Assembly: GCF_035319885.1 (NCBI RefSeq)
Contig: NZ_CP141285.1
Span: forward strand, 3,108,001 to 3,172,000
Length of the DNA: 64,000 nt
DNA from: Altererythrobacter sp. H2
GTDB lineage: Bacteria > Pseudomonadota > Alphaproteobacteria > Sphingomonadales > Sphingomonadaceae
Direction: 5' to 3'
Part shown: positions 1 to 8,263 of the stretch, piece by piece
Numbering within the stretch: position 1 is the stretch's first letter
Layout: every line of letters starts with the position of its first letter
Translations under genes and position numbers: made by a program
Notes under the pieces: model-generated
Told to the model about the DNA's origin: nothing
The model's database searches: none
Seen by the model: only the letters and a program-made list of their open reading frames with translations

Positions 1-1391
1 TGGGCGATGCGGCGGTGCTGCAGCGCGCGGTGGATGCGGCGAAGCAGGTCCAGCCCGCATGGGCCGCGACCAACCCGCAGAAGCGCGCCCGGGTGATGTT
101 CGAGTTCAAGCGACTGGTCGAGGCAAACAAGCAAGCCCTGGCCGAACTGCTGGCCAGCGAGCACGGCAAGGTGGTCGAGGACGCCCACGGCGATATCCAG
201 CGCGGGCTTGAGGTGATCGAATATGCCTGCGGTATACCGGAAGCCCTGAAGGGCGAATATACCCCTGGAGCCGGGCCCGGCATCGACGTATATTCGCTGC
301 GGGTGCCGCTCGGCATTGGCGCGGGCATTACCCCGTTCAACTTCCCGGCGATGATCCCGATGTGGATGTTCGGCATGGCCATCGCAGCGGGCAATGCCTT
401 CATCCTCAAGCCAAGCGAGCGCGATCCGAGCGTGCCCGTGCGCCTTGCCGAACTGATGCTGGAAGCCGGCGCGCCCGAAGGCGTGCTGCAGGTGGTCCAC
501 GGCGACAAGGAAATGGTCGATGCTATCCTCGACCATCCCGACATTGCCGGGATCAGCTTCGTCGGCTCGAGCGATGTTGCACAGTATATCTATGGCCGCG
601 GCACCGCGGGCGGCAAGCGGGTGCAGGCCTTCGGCGGGGCCAAGAACCACGGCATCGTGTTGCCGGATGCCGATCTCGATCAGGTGGTGAACGATCTCGC
701 CGGTGCGGCCTTCGGCTCTGCGGGCGAACGCTGCATGGCGCTGCCGGTGGTGGTACCAGTGGGTGAGGACACGGCCGAACGCCTCAAGGAAAAGCTGATT
801 CCGGCGATCCACGCGCTGCGGGTCGGCGTGTCGAACGATCCCGAAGCCCACTATGGCCCGGTCGTCACCCCAGAGCACAAGGCGCGGGTTGAGCAGTGGA
901 TTTCCACCGCCGAAGCCGAGGGCGGCGAGATCGTGATCGACGGGCGCGGCTTTACCCTGCAGGGTCACGAAAAGGGCTTCTTTATCGGCCCGACCCTGAT
1001 CGACCATGTCACCCCGCAGATGACCAGCTATCAGGAAGAAATCTTCGGCCCGGTCCTGCAGATCGTCCGCGCCAGGGATTTCGAGGAGGCGCTGCGCCTG
1101 CCGAGCGAGCACCAGTATGGCAATGGTGTCGCCATCTTCACCCGCAACGGCCACGCTGCGCGCGAATTCGCAGCGCGGGTCAATGTCGGCATGGTCGGCA
1201 TCAACGTGCCGATCCCGGTGCCAGTCGCCTATCACAGCTTCGGCGGGTGGAAGCGCTCCGGCTTTGGCGACACCGATCAGTACGGAATGGAAGGCCTGCG
1301 GTTCTGGACCCGGCTCAAGAAGGTCACCCAGCGCTGGCCCGATGGCGGCGGAGACGGTAGCAACGCCTTCATCATCCCGACGATGGGGTGA
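1..1391 (+). CDS. mmsA: Methylmalonate-semialdehyde dehydrogenase (CoA-acylating), 5' partial
   Basis: This CoA-acylating aldehyde dehydrogenase converts methylmalonate semialdehyde to propionyl-CoA, the last step of valine degradation, in the cytosol. The frame is open to the window edge (residues GDAAV before the first visible Leu), so roughly the first 40 residues of a family protein of about 500 residues lie outside. The catalytic cysteine sits in GSAGERCMALPVVV and the FGGAKNHG substrate/cofactor segment is present. The C-terminal GGWKRSGFGD is typical of the ALDH superfamily. The conserved Glu of ordinary aldehyde dehydrogenases is absent before the Cys, as expected for the CoA-dependent MmsA group. 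MmsB, the acyl-CoA dehydrogenase and the 3-hydroxyisobutyryl-CoA hydrolase follow within 6 kb, which supports the assignment. Confidence 0.96.
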   Translation, partial: GDAAVLQRAVDAAKQVQPAWAATNPQKRARVMFEFKRLVEANKQALAELLASEHGKVVEDAHGDIQRGLEVIEYACGIPEALKGEYTPGAGPGIDVYSLRVPLGIGAGITPFNFPAMIPMWMFGMAIAAGNAFILKPSERDPSVPVRLAELMLEAGAPEGVLQVVHGDKEMVDAILDHPDIAGISFVGSSDVAQYIYGRGTAGGKRVQAFGGAKNHGIVLPDADLDQVVNDLAGAAFGSAGERCMALPVVVPVGEDTAERLKEKLIPAIHALRVGVSNDPEAHYGPVVTPEHKARVEQWISTAEAEGGEIVIDGRGFTLQGHEKGFFIGPTLIDHVTPQMTSYQEEIFGPVLQIVRARDFEEALRLPSEHQYGNGVAIFTRNGHAAREFAARVNVGMVGINVPIPVPVAYHSFGGWKRSGFGDTDQYGMEGLRFWTRLKKVTQRWPDGGGDGSNAFIIPTMG

Positions 1392-1667
1392 GCCCACTCC
1401 GCCGACGCCCCTTGCAGCGCCGCACACGGGTCAGCGCAAGTCGATAGCCACGTCGTCCTGCATCCACCGAAAACGCACGGCCAGATTCGCAGACGATTTC
1501 GGTCACGTTCGGGCGGAGTGCCCTCAGCTTCACCACCTCGTGGGCGGTGAAACTGACGCGGGTCCACGACCATGTCGTCCAGGCCGCCCCTCTGGGGTGA
1601 CAGAGGCCTGAATTGAAAAGAAAGGGCGCAATCGCCACGACGGTCAGGGAAAGGTCTCGAAGACTGG
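1392..1667. other. Intergenic stretch with no confident gene
   Basis: About 275 bases lie between mmsA and the tRNA. An 88-codon minus-strand frame (1638-1372) crosses it and overlaps the mmsA end. Its middle part reads somewhat like coding sequence (VSFTAHEVVKLRALRP), but the end is Arg-rich and no family is recognisable. I do not call it a gene; it could be a decayed remnant. Confidence 0.4.
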
Positions 1668-1741
1668 TGGAGCGGGTGAAGGGAATCGAACCCTCGTCGT
1701 AAGCTTGGGAAGCTTCTGCTCTACCATTGAGCTACACCCGC
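1668..1741 (-). tRNA. tRNA-Gly (anticodon CCC)
   Basis: On the minus strand the acceptor arm GCGGGTG pairs with CACCCGC, followed by discriminator T and an encoded CCA. The D arm is GCTC/GAGC. The anticodon loop is TTCCCAA, giving anticodon CCC for the GGG codon. The T arm is GAGGG-TTCGATT-CCCTT. The anticodon stem is GAAGC/GCTTA, with a mismatch at its outer pair. The sequence closely resembles bacterial tRNA-Gly(CCC). It stands alone, antisense to the flanking genes. Confidence 0.96.
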
Positions 1742-1882
1742 GCGCCAGTCGGCTGCCGACGGAGCGTCGATTGCCGTATGCCATGGCAGCGGTCAAGCAT
1801 CGATGCCGGGTTTTTGGCGTTTCCTGTGCCGGTGGCAAGATTTCAGCTGGACCATGCATCGAATGCGCCTCGCCGGGGGCAG

Positions 1883-1893
1883 CCCCCCCCCCC
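1883..1893. repeat. 11-bp poly-C homopolymer tract
   Basis: Eleven consecutive C residues lie between the tRNA-Gly gene and the downstream lipoprotein gene, about 110 bases upstream of its start. No gene is interrupted. Such a tract can slip during replication or sequencing. Confidence 0.9.
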
Positions 1894-2005
1894 TAGCGCG
1901 GGAACGCTCGGTCGCGCCGCCGCTTTCACCTTTGTGGATCACCCGGTCAATGGCAACATGCCTGTTCGAACAACAGGTCGCGAAGTCGACGGAGGCGACG
2001 GAGAA

Positions 2006-2485
2006 ATGACAAAACCCAATTGGAACCAGACGCGACCTGCCATTCTGGCAGTGCTCGTCATGAGTACTGTTGCCTGCGGCGGTGAGCCTGCGGAGGAAGA
2101 CAAGTCGCTGCCGCCAGCTCCCCTCTCGCAAGCTTCACCCGCCACACCCCCAACCAACCCAGATGCCGGCTCACCAGCTGCACCCATTCCGGAGACACTG
2201 ATCGGGGTGTGGGACTACGAACACGGCACGTGCGATCCGGCCTCCGACATGCGTCTGGCCATCAGCCAGGACCGGTTCGAGTTCTACGAATCGGTCGGCC
2301 AGGTTGAGTCAGTGCGCAAGGAGGGGGATGCCACTGTGGTCGATCTGGCAATGGAGGGCGAAGGCGAGACGTGGGAGCAGTCGGTTCGCCTTCTGCTCAG
2401 GGACGATGGCCAGCGCCTGCACATCACGGAAGCCGATGCTGCGGCCGACGTGGATGAATATCCCCGGAAACAGTGCGCCGGATGA
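2006..2485 (+). CDS. Small secreted lipoprotein, function unknown
   Basis: This encodes 159 residues. The N-terminus has charged residues, then a hydrophobic stretch ending in the lipobox STVAC, so the mature protein should start at a lipidated cysteine. A Pro/Ala/Ser-rich linker of about 50 residues follows. The globular part begins near LIGVWDYEHGTCDP and contains RFEFYESVG and VRLLLRDDGQRLHITEAD. The LIGVWD opening recalls small lipocalin-like or META-like lipoproteins, but I recognise no family. The ATG is preceded by GGAGGCGACGGAG, a good ribosome site. Its TGA overlaps the ATG of the next gene (ATGA), so the two are probably co-translated. Confidence 0.75.
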   Translation: MTKPNWNQTRPAILAVLVMSTVACGGEPAEEDKSLPPAPLSQASPATPPTNPDAGSPAAPIPETLIGVWDYEHGTCDPASDMRLAISQDRFEFYESVGQVESVRKEGDATVVDLAMEGEGETWEQSVRLLLRDDGQRLHITEADAAADVDEYPRKQCAG

Positions 2486-2871
2486 CCAGGCGATATGTCA
2501 GTTCGGGCTCACCGTATGAGGCGCAGTTTGGCTTCTCCCGGGCGGTCCGCGTCGGAAACCGGATTATCGTGGCGGGCACTGGCCCGATCGAGGATGACGG
2601 ATCGACCACGCCCGGCTCTTCCAGCGCGCAGGCTGATCGGTGCTGCGCCCTGATCGTCCGCGCTATTGAACAACTGGGCGGAACCGCCGATGATGTGGTG
2701 CGCACCCGCATGTTCCTGACGCGGATCGAGGAGCAGGAGGCCGTGGGCGCAGTCCACGCACGCTGGTTCGGAAAGGCTCGCCCCGCCGCCACCATGGTCG
2801 GCGTGGCCAGTCTGTGCCGACCGGAATGGATAGTGGAAATCGAAGCTGAAGCCATTATTGGGGCCGCATGA
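2482..2871 (+). CDS. RidA/YjgF/Rid-family protein
   Basis: This is a 129-residue protein of the Rid (YjgF/YER057c/UK114) family. Members form trimers; classical RidA hydrolyses reactive enamine/imine intermediates. The sequence shows YEAQFGFSRAVRVGNRIIVAGTGPI near the N-terminus and TADDVVRTRMFLTRIEE in the middle. The C-terminal half has PAATMVGVASLCRPEWIVEIEAEAI. The arginine that binds the substrate carboxylate in true RidA (in an R-x-x-V-E-V/I context) appears shifted here (CRPEWIVEIE), so it may be a non-deaminase Rid subgroup. The start overlaps the lipoprotein stop, and its own stop overlaps the acyl-CoA dehydrogenase start (ATGA), tying it to that operon. Confidence 0.85.
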   Translation: MTRRYVSSGSPYEAQFGFSRAVRVGNRIIVAGTGPIEDDGSTTPGSSSAQADRCCALIVRAIEQLGGTADDVVRTRMFLTRIEEQEAVGAVHARWFGKARPAATMVGVASLCRPEWIVEIEAEAIIGAA

Positions 2872-4013
2872 CCGGACAGTTTCAGCTTAACGACGACCAG
2901 CTCGCCATCCAGGAGGTGGCACAGCGGTTCACCGCCGACAATATCACGCCCTTCGCCGCCGAATGGGACGAGCAGCACCACTTTCCGCGCGACGTGATCA
3001 AGCGCAGCGCCGAGCTTGGCTTCGGCGCAATCTACGTCAGCGAGGAATCGGGCGGGATCGGCCTTGGCCGGCTGGAAGCGGCGCTGATCATGGAAGCGAT
3101 GGCCTATGGCTGCCCGTCCACCAGCGCGTTCATCTCGATCCACAACATGGCAGCCTGGATGATCGACCAATTCGCCGGAGATGACGTCAAGGCGCGCTAC
3201 CTGCCCGACCTCGTCAGCATGGACAAGATTGCCAGCTATGCCCTGACTGAACCAGGCAGCGGTTCTGATGCTGCCGCGCTCAGGACCAGCGCAAAGCTGG
3301 ATGGGGACCATTACGTTCTCAACGGCACCAAACAGTTCATTTCAGGCGGCGGGGTCAACGATGTCTACGTGACCATGGTCCGCACCAGCGACGACAAGTC
3401 CAAAGGCATTACCTGCCTGGTGATCGACCGGGACACCCCGGGGCTGAGTTTCGGTACGCCAGAAAGAAAACTCGGCTGGAATGCCAACCCCACAGCACAA
3501 GTGATCTTCGAGGATGCCCGCGTGCCGGCTGCCAATCGGATCGGCGACGAGGGCGAGGGTTTCCGTTTTGCGATGATGGGGCTGGACGGCGGGCGGCTCA
3601 ATATCGGTGCCTGCTCGCTTGGCGGCGCGCAACGCTGCCTCGATGAGGCAATCAGGTATACCAAGGAGCGCCAGCAGTTCGGCCAGCCCGTGGCCGACTT
3701 CCAGAACACGCAGTTCATGCTGGCCGACATGGCAACGGAACTGGAGGCGGCCCGCGCCCTGCTCTATCTCGCCGCCGCCAAGGTGACCGACAACGCGCCC
3801 GACAAAAGCCGCTTCTCCGCCATGGCCAAGCGGCTGGCGACCGACAGTGGCAGCAACGTGGTCAACAACGCGCTGCAGCTGTTCGGCGGCTACGGCTATT
3901 TGAAAGACTACCCGATCGAGCGCTTCTGGCGCGACCTGCGCGTGCATTCGATCCTGGAAGGGACCAACCAGGTGATGCGGATGATCGTCGGAAGGGACCT
4001 GCTGCGCCAATGA
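2868..4013 (+). CDS. Acyl-CoA dehydrogenase, probably isobutyryl-CoA dehydrogenase
   Basis: This is a 381-residue FAD-dependent acyl-CoA dehydrogenase. In this setting it likely oxidises isobutyryl-CoA to methacrylyl-CoA in valine catabolism. The three family segments are visible: an N-terminal helical domain, the middle beta domain with YALTEPGSGSDAAAL and KQFISGGGVND, and a C-terminal helical domain with QLFGGYGYLKDYPIERFWRD. The catalytic base is the Glu in HSILEGTNQVM, the position used by short/medium-chain and isobutyryl-CoA dehydrogenases. Length is normal for the family. Its ATG overlaps the RidA-like gene. Substrate is inferred from the neighbouring 3-hydroxyisobutyryl-CoA hydrolase and MmsB; short-chain acyl-CoA is the alternative. 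Confidence 0.93.
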   Translation: MTGQFQLNDDQLAIQEVAQRFTADNITPFAAEWDEQHHFPRDVIKRSAELGFGAIYVSEESGGIGLGRLEAALIMEAMAYGCPSTSAFISIHNMAAWMIDQFAGDDVKARYLPDLVSMDKIASYALTEPGSGSDAAALRTSAKLDGDHYVLNGTKQFISGGGVNDVYVTMVRTSDDKSKGITCLVIDRDTPGLSFGTPERKLGWNANPTAQVIFEDARVPAANRIGDEGEGFRFAMMGLDGGRLNIGACSLGGAQRCLDEAIRYTKERQQFGQPVADFQNTQFMLADMATELEAARALLYLAAAKVTDNAPDKSRFSAMAKRLATDSGSNVVNNALQLFGGYGYLKDYPIERFWRDLRVHSILEGTNQVMRMIVGRDLLRQ

Positions 4014-4030
4014 TGCAGAGCGCCCGCAAT

Positions 4031-4096
4031 CCGTCCGTGTCGAGCGAAATCGAGACACGATTTGCCCCGCTTCTCGACTTCGCCCGATGCGAACGG
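4031..4096. repeat. Intergenic REP-like inverted repeat (GTCGAG family)
   Basis: The left arm reads CCGTCCGTGTCGAGCGAAAT and the right arm ends TCGACTTCGCCCGATGCGAA followed by CGG, an imperfect inverted repeat around a short AT-containing loop. The same element type recurs at 28909-28976. The last bases (AACGG) run straight into the GGAGGT that serves as the ribosome site of the next gene. Confidence 0.75.
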
Positions 4097-4104
4097 AGGT
4101 TTGC

Positions 4105-5151
4105 ATGACTGACCAAATGATGATCCGCCGCGAAGGCTGTGTCGGCCTGCTCTCCCTCAACCGGCCCAAGGCAATCCATGCGCTGACGCTGGAGATGTGC
4201 CACGCGATGAGCGCCGCGCTGACCGAATGGACCGGTGACGATGCGGTGAAGGCCGTGATCCTCGACCATTCGGAAGGACGAGGCTTTTGCGCCGGGGGCG
4301 ACATAGCCTTCCTGCGCAATTCCGCACTCAACGATGGCGGGGTGTCGGGCCGCAAGTTCTTCCACGACGAATACCAGCTCAACCACCAGATGTTCACCTA
4401 TGCCAAGCCGATCGTGGCCTTCATGGACGGCATCACGATGGGCGGCGGTGTGGGGATCAGCCAGCCGGCCAAATACCGGGTGGCTACCGAGAACACCCGC
4501 TTCGCCATGCCCGAAACCGGCATCGGCCTGTTTCCCGATGTTGGCGGCGGCTGGCACCTCTCGCGCCTGCAGGGGCGGATGGGGCAATTTCTCGCGCTGA
4601 CCGGCGCGCGGCTGGACGGCGCGGAATGCCTCTGGGCTGGCCTTGCCACGCATTATCTGCCGAGCGACGCGCTGGCGGAAGCGAAGGAACGGATCGCCCA
4701 CGGTCATGAACCGGGCGGCGTGCTGTCCGCGCTGGCCGTTACTCCGCCCCCGGCCCGGATCGAAGGCAATGCGGCAGCGATTGCGAAGCACTTTGCCTCC
4801 GACCGCTACGAAGACATTCTCGCCAGCCTCGAGCTGGATGATACCGAGTGGGCGGCCAAGGAACTGGCCACCTTGCGCACCAAGAGCCCGCAGACTTGCA
4901 AGGTCGCGTTGCGCCAACTGGCCGAGAGTGCCGCCCTGACTGACTTTGCCGACAACATGCGGATGGAATACCGCATCGCTGCCCGCGTGCTGGTGCGCCC
5001 CGATTTTGCCGAAGGTGTGCGCGCGGTGATCGTCGACAAGGACAATGCGCCCAGGTGGAATCCTGCCACGCCCGAGGAAGTAAGCGAGGAATTGCTCGAC
5101 GCGATTTTCGCTCCGCTGCCCGAAGGCGAGGAATGGATGCCGCTCGGCTGA
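4105..5151 (+). CDS. 3-hydroxyisobutyryl-CoA hydrolase (crotonase superfamily)
   Basis: This is a 348-residue crotonase-fold thioesterase that releases 3-hydroxyisobutyrate from its CoA ester in valine breakdown, feeding MmsB. Seen in the sequence: GRGFCAGGDIAFL (oxyanion-hole region), KPIVAFMDGITMGGGVGISQPAKYRVATENTRFAMPETGIGLFPDVGGGWHLSR, with the Glu of the PETGIGLFPD segment typical of the hydrolase branch, and a C-terminal PRWNPATPEEVSEELLDAIFAPL. Length matches HIBCH-type enzymes and exceeds ordinary enoyl-CoA hydratases by about 90 residues. I chose the ATG at 4105 because GGAGGT ends four bases upstream; an in-frame ATG at 4087 lies within the upstream repeat and has no such site. Confidence 0.93.
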   Translation: MTDQMMIRREGCVGLLSLNRPKAIHALTLEMCHAMSAALTEWTGDDAVKAVILDHSEGRGFCAGGDIAFLRNSALNDGGVSGRKFFHDEYQLNHQMFTYAKPIVAFMDGITMGGGVGISQPAKYRVATENTRFAMPETGIGLFPDVGGGWHLSRLQGRMGQFLALTGARLDGAECLWAGLATHYLPSDALAEAKERIAHGHEPGGVLSALAVTPPPARIEGNAAAIAKHFASDRYEDILASLELDDTEWAAKELATLRTKSPQTCKVALRQLAESAALTDFADNMRMEYRIAARVLVRPDFAEGVRAVIVDKDNAPRWNPATPEEVSEELLDAIFAPLPEGEEWMPLG

Positions 5152-5173
5152 GACTATTGCGGGTTGCCCCCTT

Positions 5174-5258
5174 CGTCATTGCGAGCGAAGCGAAGCAATC
5201 CAGAGCGGAGCGCGAAACGGCTCTGGATTGCCGCGTCGGTTTGCTCCTCGCAATGACG
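5174..5258. repeat. Intergenic REP-like element (CGTCATTGCGAG family)
   Basis: This is a nested inverted repeat. The outer arms are CGTCATTGCGAG (5174-5185) and CTCGCAATGACG (5247-5258), perfect over 12 bp. The inner arms are GCAATCCAGAGC (5195-5206) and GCTCTGGATTGC (5220-5231), also perfect. The sequence belongs to a dispersed palindromic repeat type seen in many bacterial genomes. It lies between the two crotonase genes and could form a long hairpin in the transcript. Confidence 0.9.
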
Positions 5259-5273
5259 ACAATGGAGTGTTGA

Positions 5274-6068
5274 ATGACCTACGAAACCATCACCGCCGAA
5301 ACCGATGCCCGGGGCACCAAAGGCGTGACCCTGCTGACCATCAACCGCCCGCAGGCCCTGAACGCGCTCAACAGCAAGGTCCTGGCCGAACTGATCGAAG
5401 CCTTTGCCGCCTATCAGGCTGACAACAGCCAGCTTTGCGCGATCCTGACTGGATCGGGCGACAAGGCCTTTGCCGCCGGGGCAGACATCAAGGAAATGAG
5501 CGAGAAACCAGCAGCCGATTTCTACCTCGACGATTTCTTCAGCCCCTGGACGTCCGAGATCGTCAAGAAGACCCGCAAGCCGTGGATCGCGGCGGTCAAC
5601 GGCTTTGCGCTGGGCGGCGGGTGCGAACTGGCGATGATGGCCGATTTCATCATCGCATCGGACAAGGCGAAATTCGGCCAGCCGGAGATCAAGCTTGGCG
5701 TCGCCCCCGGCATGGGCGGCAGCCAGCGCCTGACCCGCGCCATCGGCAAGTCGAAGTCGATGGAAATGTGCCTGACCGGCCGGATGATGGGCGCGGAAGA
5801 AGCCGAACGCAGCAACCTCGTCGCCCGCGTGGTGCCGCACGAGGACCTGATCACCGAAACGCTCAAGACCGCAGCAACAATCGCCGGAATGCCGCCGATG
5901 GCGGCGATTGCCAACAAGGAGATGGTCAACAGCGCGTTCGAGATGACCCTCGATCAGGGCCTGATCGTCGAGCGCCGGATCTTCCAGATCCTCACCGCGA
6001 GCGAGGACAAGGCTGAGGGCATGGCGGCGTTCATCGAGAAACGTGAGGGGCAGTGGAAGGGTCGCTGA
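5274..6068 (+). CDS. Enoyl-CoA hydratase
   Basis: This 264-residue crotonase-family hydratase adds water to the double bond of enoyl-CoA; in this cluster it probably acts on methacrylyl-CoA or a short-chain enoyl-CoA. The motifs [12 protein letters not shown] (first oxyanion-hole segment, A66-G-A-D type) and [47 protein letters not shown] contain both catalytic glutamates (in GGGCELAM and FGQPEIKLG). Length is that of the hexameric ECH group. The start is an ATG after AATGGAGTGTTGA, just downstream of the palindromic repeat. Confidence 0.94.
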   Translation: MTYETITAETDARGTKGVTLLTINRPQALNALNSKVLAELIEAFAAYQADNSQLCAILTGSGDKAFAAGADIKEMSEKPAADFYLDDFFSPWTSEIVKKTRKPWIAAVNGFALGGGCELAMMADFIIASDKAKFGQPEIKLGVAPGMGGSQRLTRAIGKSKSMEMCLTGRMMGAEEAERSNLVARVVPHEDLITETLKTAATIAGMPPMAAIANKEMVNSAFEMTLDQGLIVERRIFQILTASEDKAEGMAAFIEKREGQWKGR

Positions 6069-6069
6069 T

Positions 6070-6480
6070 ATGAAAAAGCTACGACATCATGAGGCTTTGA
6101 GAATCTACCATTCTGAGCTGGGCGACCAAGGTCATGAAGTTGCTTATGAGCCGAAGGTTCAGGACGAGACTAGAAGCGAGGCAGCAGCCTTGGACTGGTG
6201 GCTTGATAAGCTCGACGATGGGGTTGGCGAGACACCCCGCACAAAAGGCCTCCTTCGAACGTATCTGCGGATCGCAAATGGCGACAATGCCGTGGAGGCG
6301 GGTGATCGGCTACCGGCAATGGGATTGAGGCTCGAACCGCGCGGTCGCTGGCATATGGACAAGTATGTCATCGCGAAGCTGTATCAGAAAGGTTTGCTTG
6401 CGTTTGAGGCAAAGCCCCAAGGAATGTTCGAGCCCGCCTTTGTCCTAACTCCGGCTGGCAAAGAATGGATCGAAAAATGA
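6070..6480 (+). CDS. Hypothetical protein inserted in the valine operon
   Basis: This encodes 136 residues and I do not recognise the family. The protein is rich in Lys, Glu and Trp, with segments DWWLDKLDDGVGE and KYVIAKLYQKGLLAFE followed by FVLTPAGKEWIEK, which looks like the end of a winged-helix or MarR-like fold. The base composition is clearly more AT-rich than its neighbours, with codons such as AAA, TTG and AGA that flanking genes avoid. The ATG is one base after the enoyl-CoA hydratase TGA, and its own TGA overlaps the MmsB ATG, so it is translationally coupled. It may be a recently acquired cassette or an unusual local regulator. Confidence 0.7.
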   Translation: MKKLRHHEALRIYHSELGDQGHEVAYEPKVQDETRSEAAALDWWLDKLDDGVGETPRTKGLLRTYLRIANGDNAVEAGDRLPAMGLRLEPRGRWHMDKYVIAKLYQKGLLAFEAKPQGMFEPAFVLTPAGKEWIEK

Positions 6481-7343
6481 AAATCGCCTTTATCGGACTC
6501 GGCAACATGGGCGGCGGGATGGCCGCGAACCTGGTCAAGGCCGGGCACGATGTGCGCGCGTTCGACCTTGCTGAAGCGGCGCTTGCCGCCGCACGGGAAA
6601 ACGGCTGCGAGACCTTCACCGATCCCCAAGAAGCTGTGTCAGGCGTCGATGCGGTCGTCTCGATGTTGCCCAACGGGGCAATCGTGAAAGCGGTTTATAC
6701 CAATGACGTGATCGGACACGCCCCCCAAGGCGCCCTGCTGCTCGATTGCTCGACCATCGACGTCGCCACTGCGCGCGAGGTGATCGCGGCGGCGGACAGC
6801 GTAGGCTATGCCATGGTCGATGCGCCGGTCAGCGGCGGGATTGCGGCGGCCAACGGCGGTACGCTCACCTTCATGGTCGGCGGCACGGCAGAGGCGTTCG
6901 CGCGGGCCCAACCGATCCTTGCAGCAATGGGCAAGGCGGTGATCCATGCCGGGGACGCGGGCACCGGGCAGGCGGCCAAGATCTGCAACAACATGCTGCT
7001 CGGCATCCACATGATCGGGACCTGCGAAGCCTTCGCGCTGGCGCAGAAGCTCGGGCTCGACCCGCAGACCTTCTATGACATTTCCTCGGTTTCCTCGGGC
7101 CAGAACTGGTCGATGACCAGCTATTGCCCGGTCCCCGGAGTCGGGCCGGTGACCCCGGCGGACAACGGTTACCAGGGCGGCTTCGCGACCGCGCTGATGC
7201 TGAAGGACCTCAAGCTGGCAATGGAAGCGGCGCAGACTTCGGGTGCCACCACTCCGCTCGGCGACCATGCGCGGGCAATCTACGAAGCCTTTGCCGCCGA
7301 AAACGGCGGGCTCGATTTCTCGGCGGTAATCACAACGCTCTGA
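6477..7343 (+). CDS. mmsB: 3-hydroxyisobutyrate dehydrogenase
   Basis: This 288-residue NAD-dependent beta-hydroxyacid dehydrogenase oxidises 3-hydroxyisobutyrate to methylmalonate semialdehyde, the MmsA substrate. The N-terminus has the Rossmann signature IAFIGLGNMGGGMAANLVKAGH. The substrate-binding segment DAPVSGGIAAANGGTLTFMVGG and the catalytic lysine region GQAAKICNNMLLGIHM (Lys at about 171) are present, followed by the helical C-terminal domain. The ATG at 6477 overlaps the preceding stop. An in-frame ATG twelve bases earlier would prepend MDRK before the Rossmann strand and is less likely. Confidence 0.95.
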   Translation: MKIAFIGLGNMGGGMAANLVKAGHDVRAFDLAEAALAAARENGCETFTDPQEAVSGVDAVVSMLPNGAIVKAVYTNDVIGHAPQGALLLDCSTIDVATAREVIAAADSVGYAMVDAPVSGGIAAANGGTLTFMVGGTAEAFARAQPILAAMGKAVIHAGDAGTGQAAKICNNMLLGIHMIGTCEAFALAQKLGLDPQTFYDISSVSSGQNWSMTSYCPVPGVGPVTPADNGYQGGFATALMLKDLKLAMEAAQTSGATTPLGDHARAIYEAFAAENGGLDFSAVITTL

Positions 7344-7449
7344 TTCTCCTGGACTCGTGTCCTTGGACCTGCCCTCATCTGGCGCACGTTCATGACAAAT
7401 CCTGTTCGCGGGCTTTTCGCCGCGCCGATTTGCCGGTATTGCTGCGGGC

Positions 7450-8244
7450 ATGAGAGTGACAGGCCTCGTGATGGCCGGAAGACGCTCCGGCACGCTCGAT
7501 CCACTCGCCGCCCGCGCGGGGGTTAGCCAGAAATGCGTCGTGCCCGTCTGCGGCAAACCTATGATCGAACACGTCATTGCCGCTCTTGCCGCCTGCGTAC
7601 GGATCGGCAAGATCCGGGTGGTCGCGCATGAACCGGCCGAGATCGCCGCCATTCCGCTGGTAACGCAGTTGCAGCAGGAAGGCCGGCTGTCCTTTCGCCC
7701 TGGAGCCTTCAATCTGGTGGACAGCGTCTATTCGGGCGCTGAGGGGGCGGAGTTCCCCCTGCTCATCACCACGGCCGACAACTGCCTCGTGACCCCGGAA
7801 GGCTATGCCGAATTTGTCGACAAGGCGCTGGCCGCCGAAGCCGGTGCCGCCGCCGCGCTTGCGCGCAAGGACGATGTGATTGCAGCCGATCCGGACGGAC
7901 AGGCGCGGTTCTACCAATTCTCGGACGGCGGGTATTCCAACTGCAACACCTATTGGGTGGGCGACCGGGCCGCGCTCGTGGCGACCGAGGTGATGCGCGG
8001 CGGGGGCCAGTTCGTCAAATTCCCCAGCCGGATCGTCAAGGCGTTCGGCGTGCTGAACCTGTTCCGCTTCTATCTCGGCTCGGCGACCAAGGAGAAACTG
8101 TTTGCGCAGGTATCCCGGCGGTTCGGTTTCCCGATGGTGCCGATCGTGATGTCGAACGGAGAATTCGCCATCGACGTCGATAATCAGCGCACATTCGAGG
8201 TGACCGAACGGCTGCTCGCCAGGCGGACTGCGCTATCCGCCTGA
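7450..8244 (+). CDS. MobA-like nucleotidyltransferase family protein
   Basis: This is a 264-residue NTP-transferase-fold protein. The N-terminus VTGLVMAGRRSG...SQKCVVPVCGKPMIEHVIAAL corresponds to the nucleotide-binding loop and the conserved lysine segment of MobA/GlmU-type enzymes, and LLITTADNCLVTPE supplies the metal-binding Asp. The usual LAGGxSxRMG loop is degenerate. A YSNCNTYW segment and a long C-terminal helical region follow. Substrate is unknown. The flippase gene 19 bases downstream suggests activation of a sugar, alcohol or inositol phosphate head group for an envelope glycan or lipid. Confidence 0.75.
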   Translation: MRVTGLVMAGRRSGTLDPLAARAGVSQKCVVPVCGKPMIEHVIAALAACVRIGKIRVVAHEPAEIAAIPLVTQLQQEGRLSFRPGAFNLVDSVYSGAEGAEFPLLITTADNCLVTPEGYAEFVDKALAAEAGAAAALARKDDVIAADPDGQARFYQFSDGGYSNCNTYWVGDRAALVATEVMRGGGQFVKFPSRIVKAFGVLNLFRFYLGSATKEKLFAQVSRRFGFPMVPIVMSNGEFAIDVDNQRTFEVTERLLARRTALSA

Positions 8245-8263
8245 ACGGCGGGGCGGGGACACC

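Noticed and set aside
1372-1638. 88-codon minus-strand frame as a gene
   Set aside because: It overlaps the mmsA 3' end, has no ribosome site and no recognisable family.
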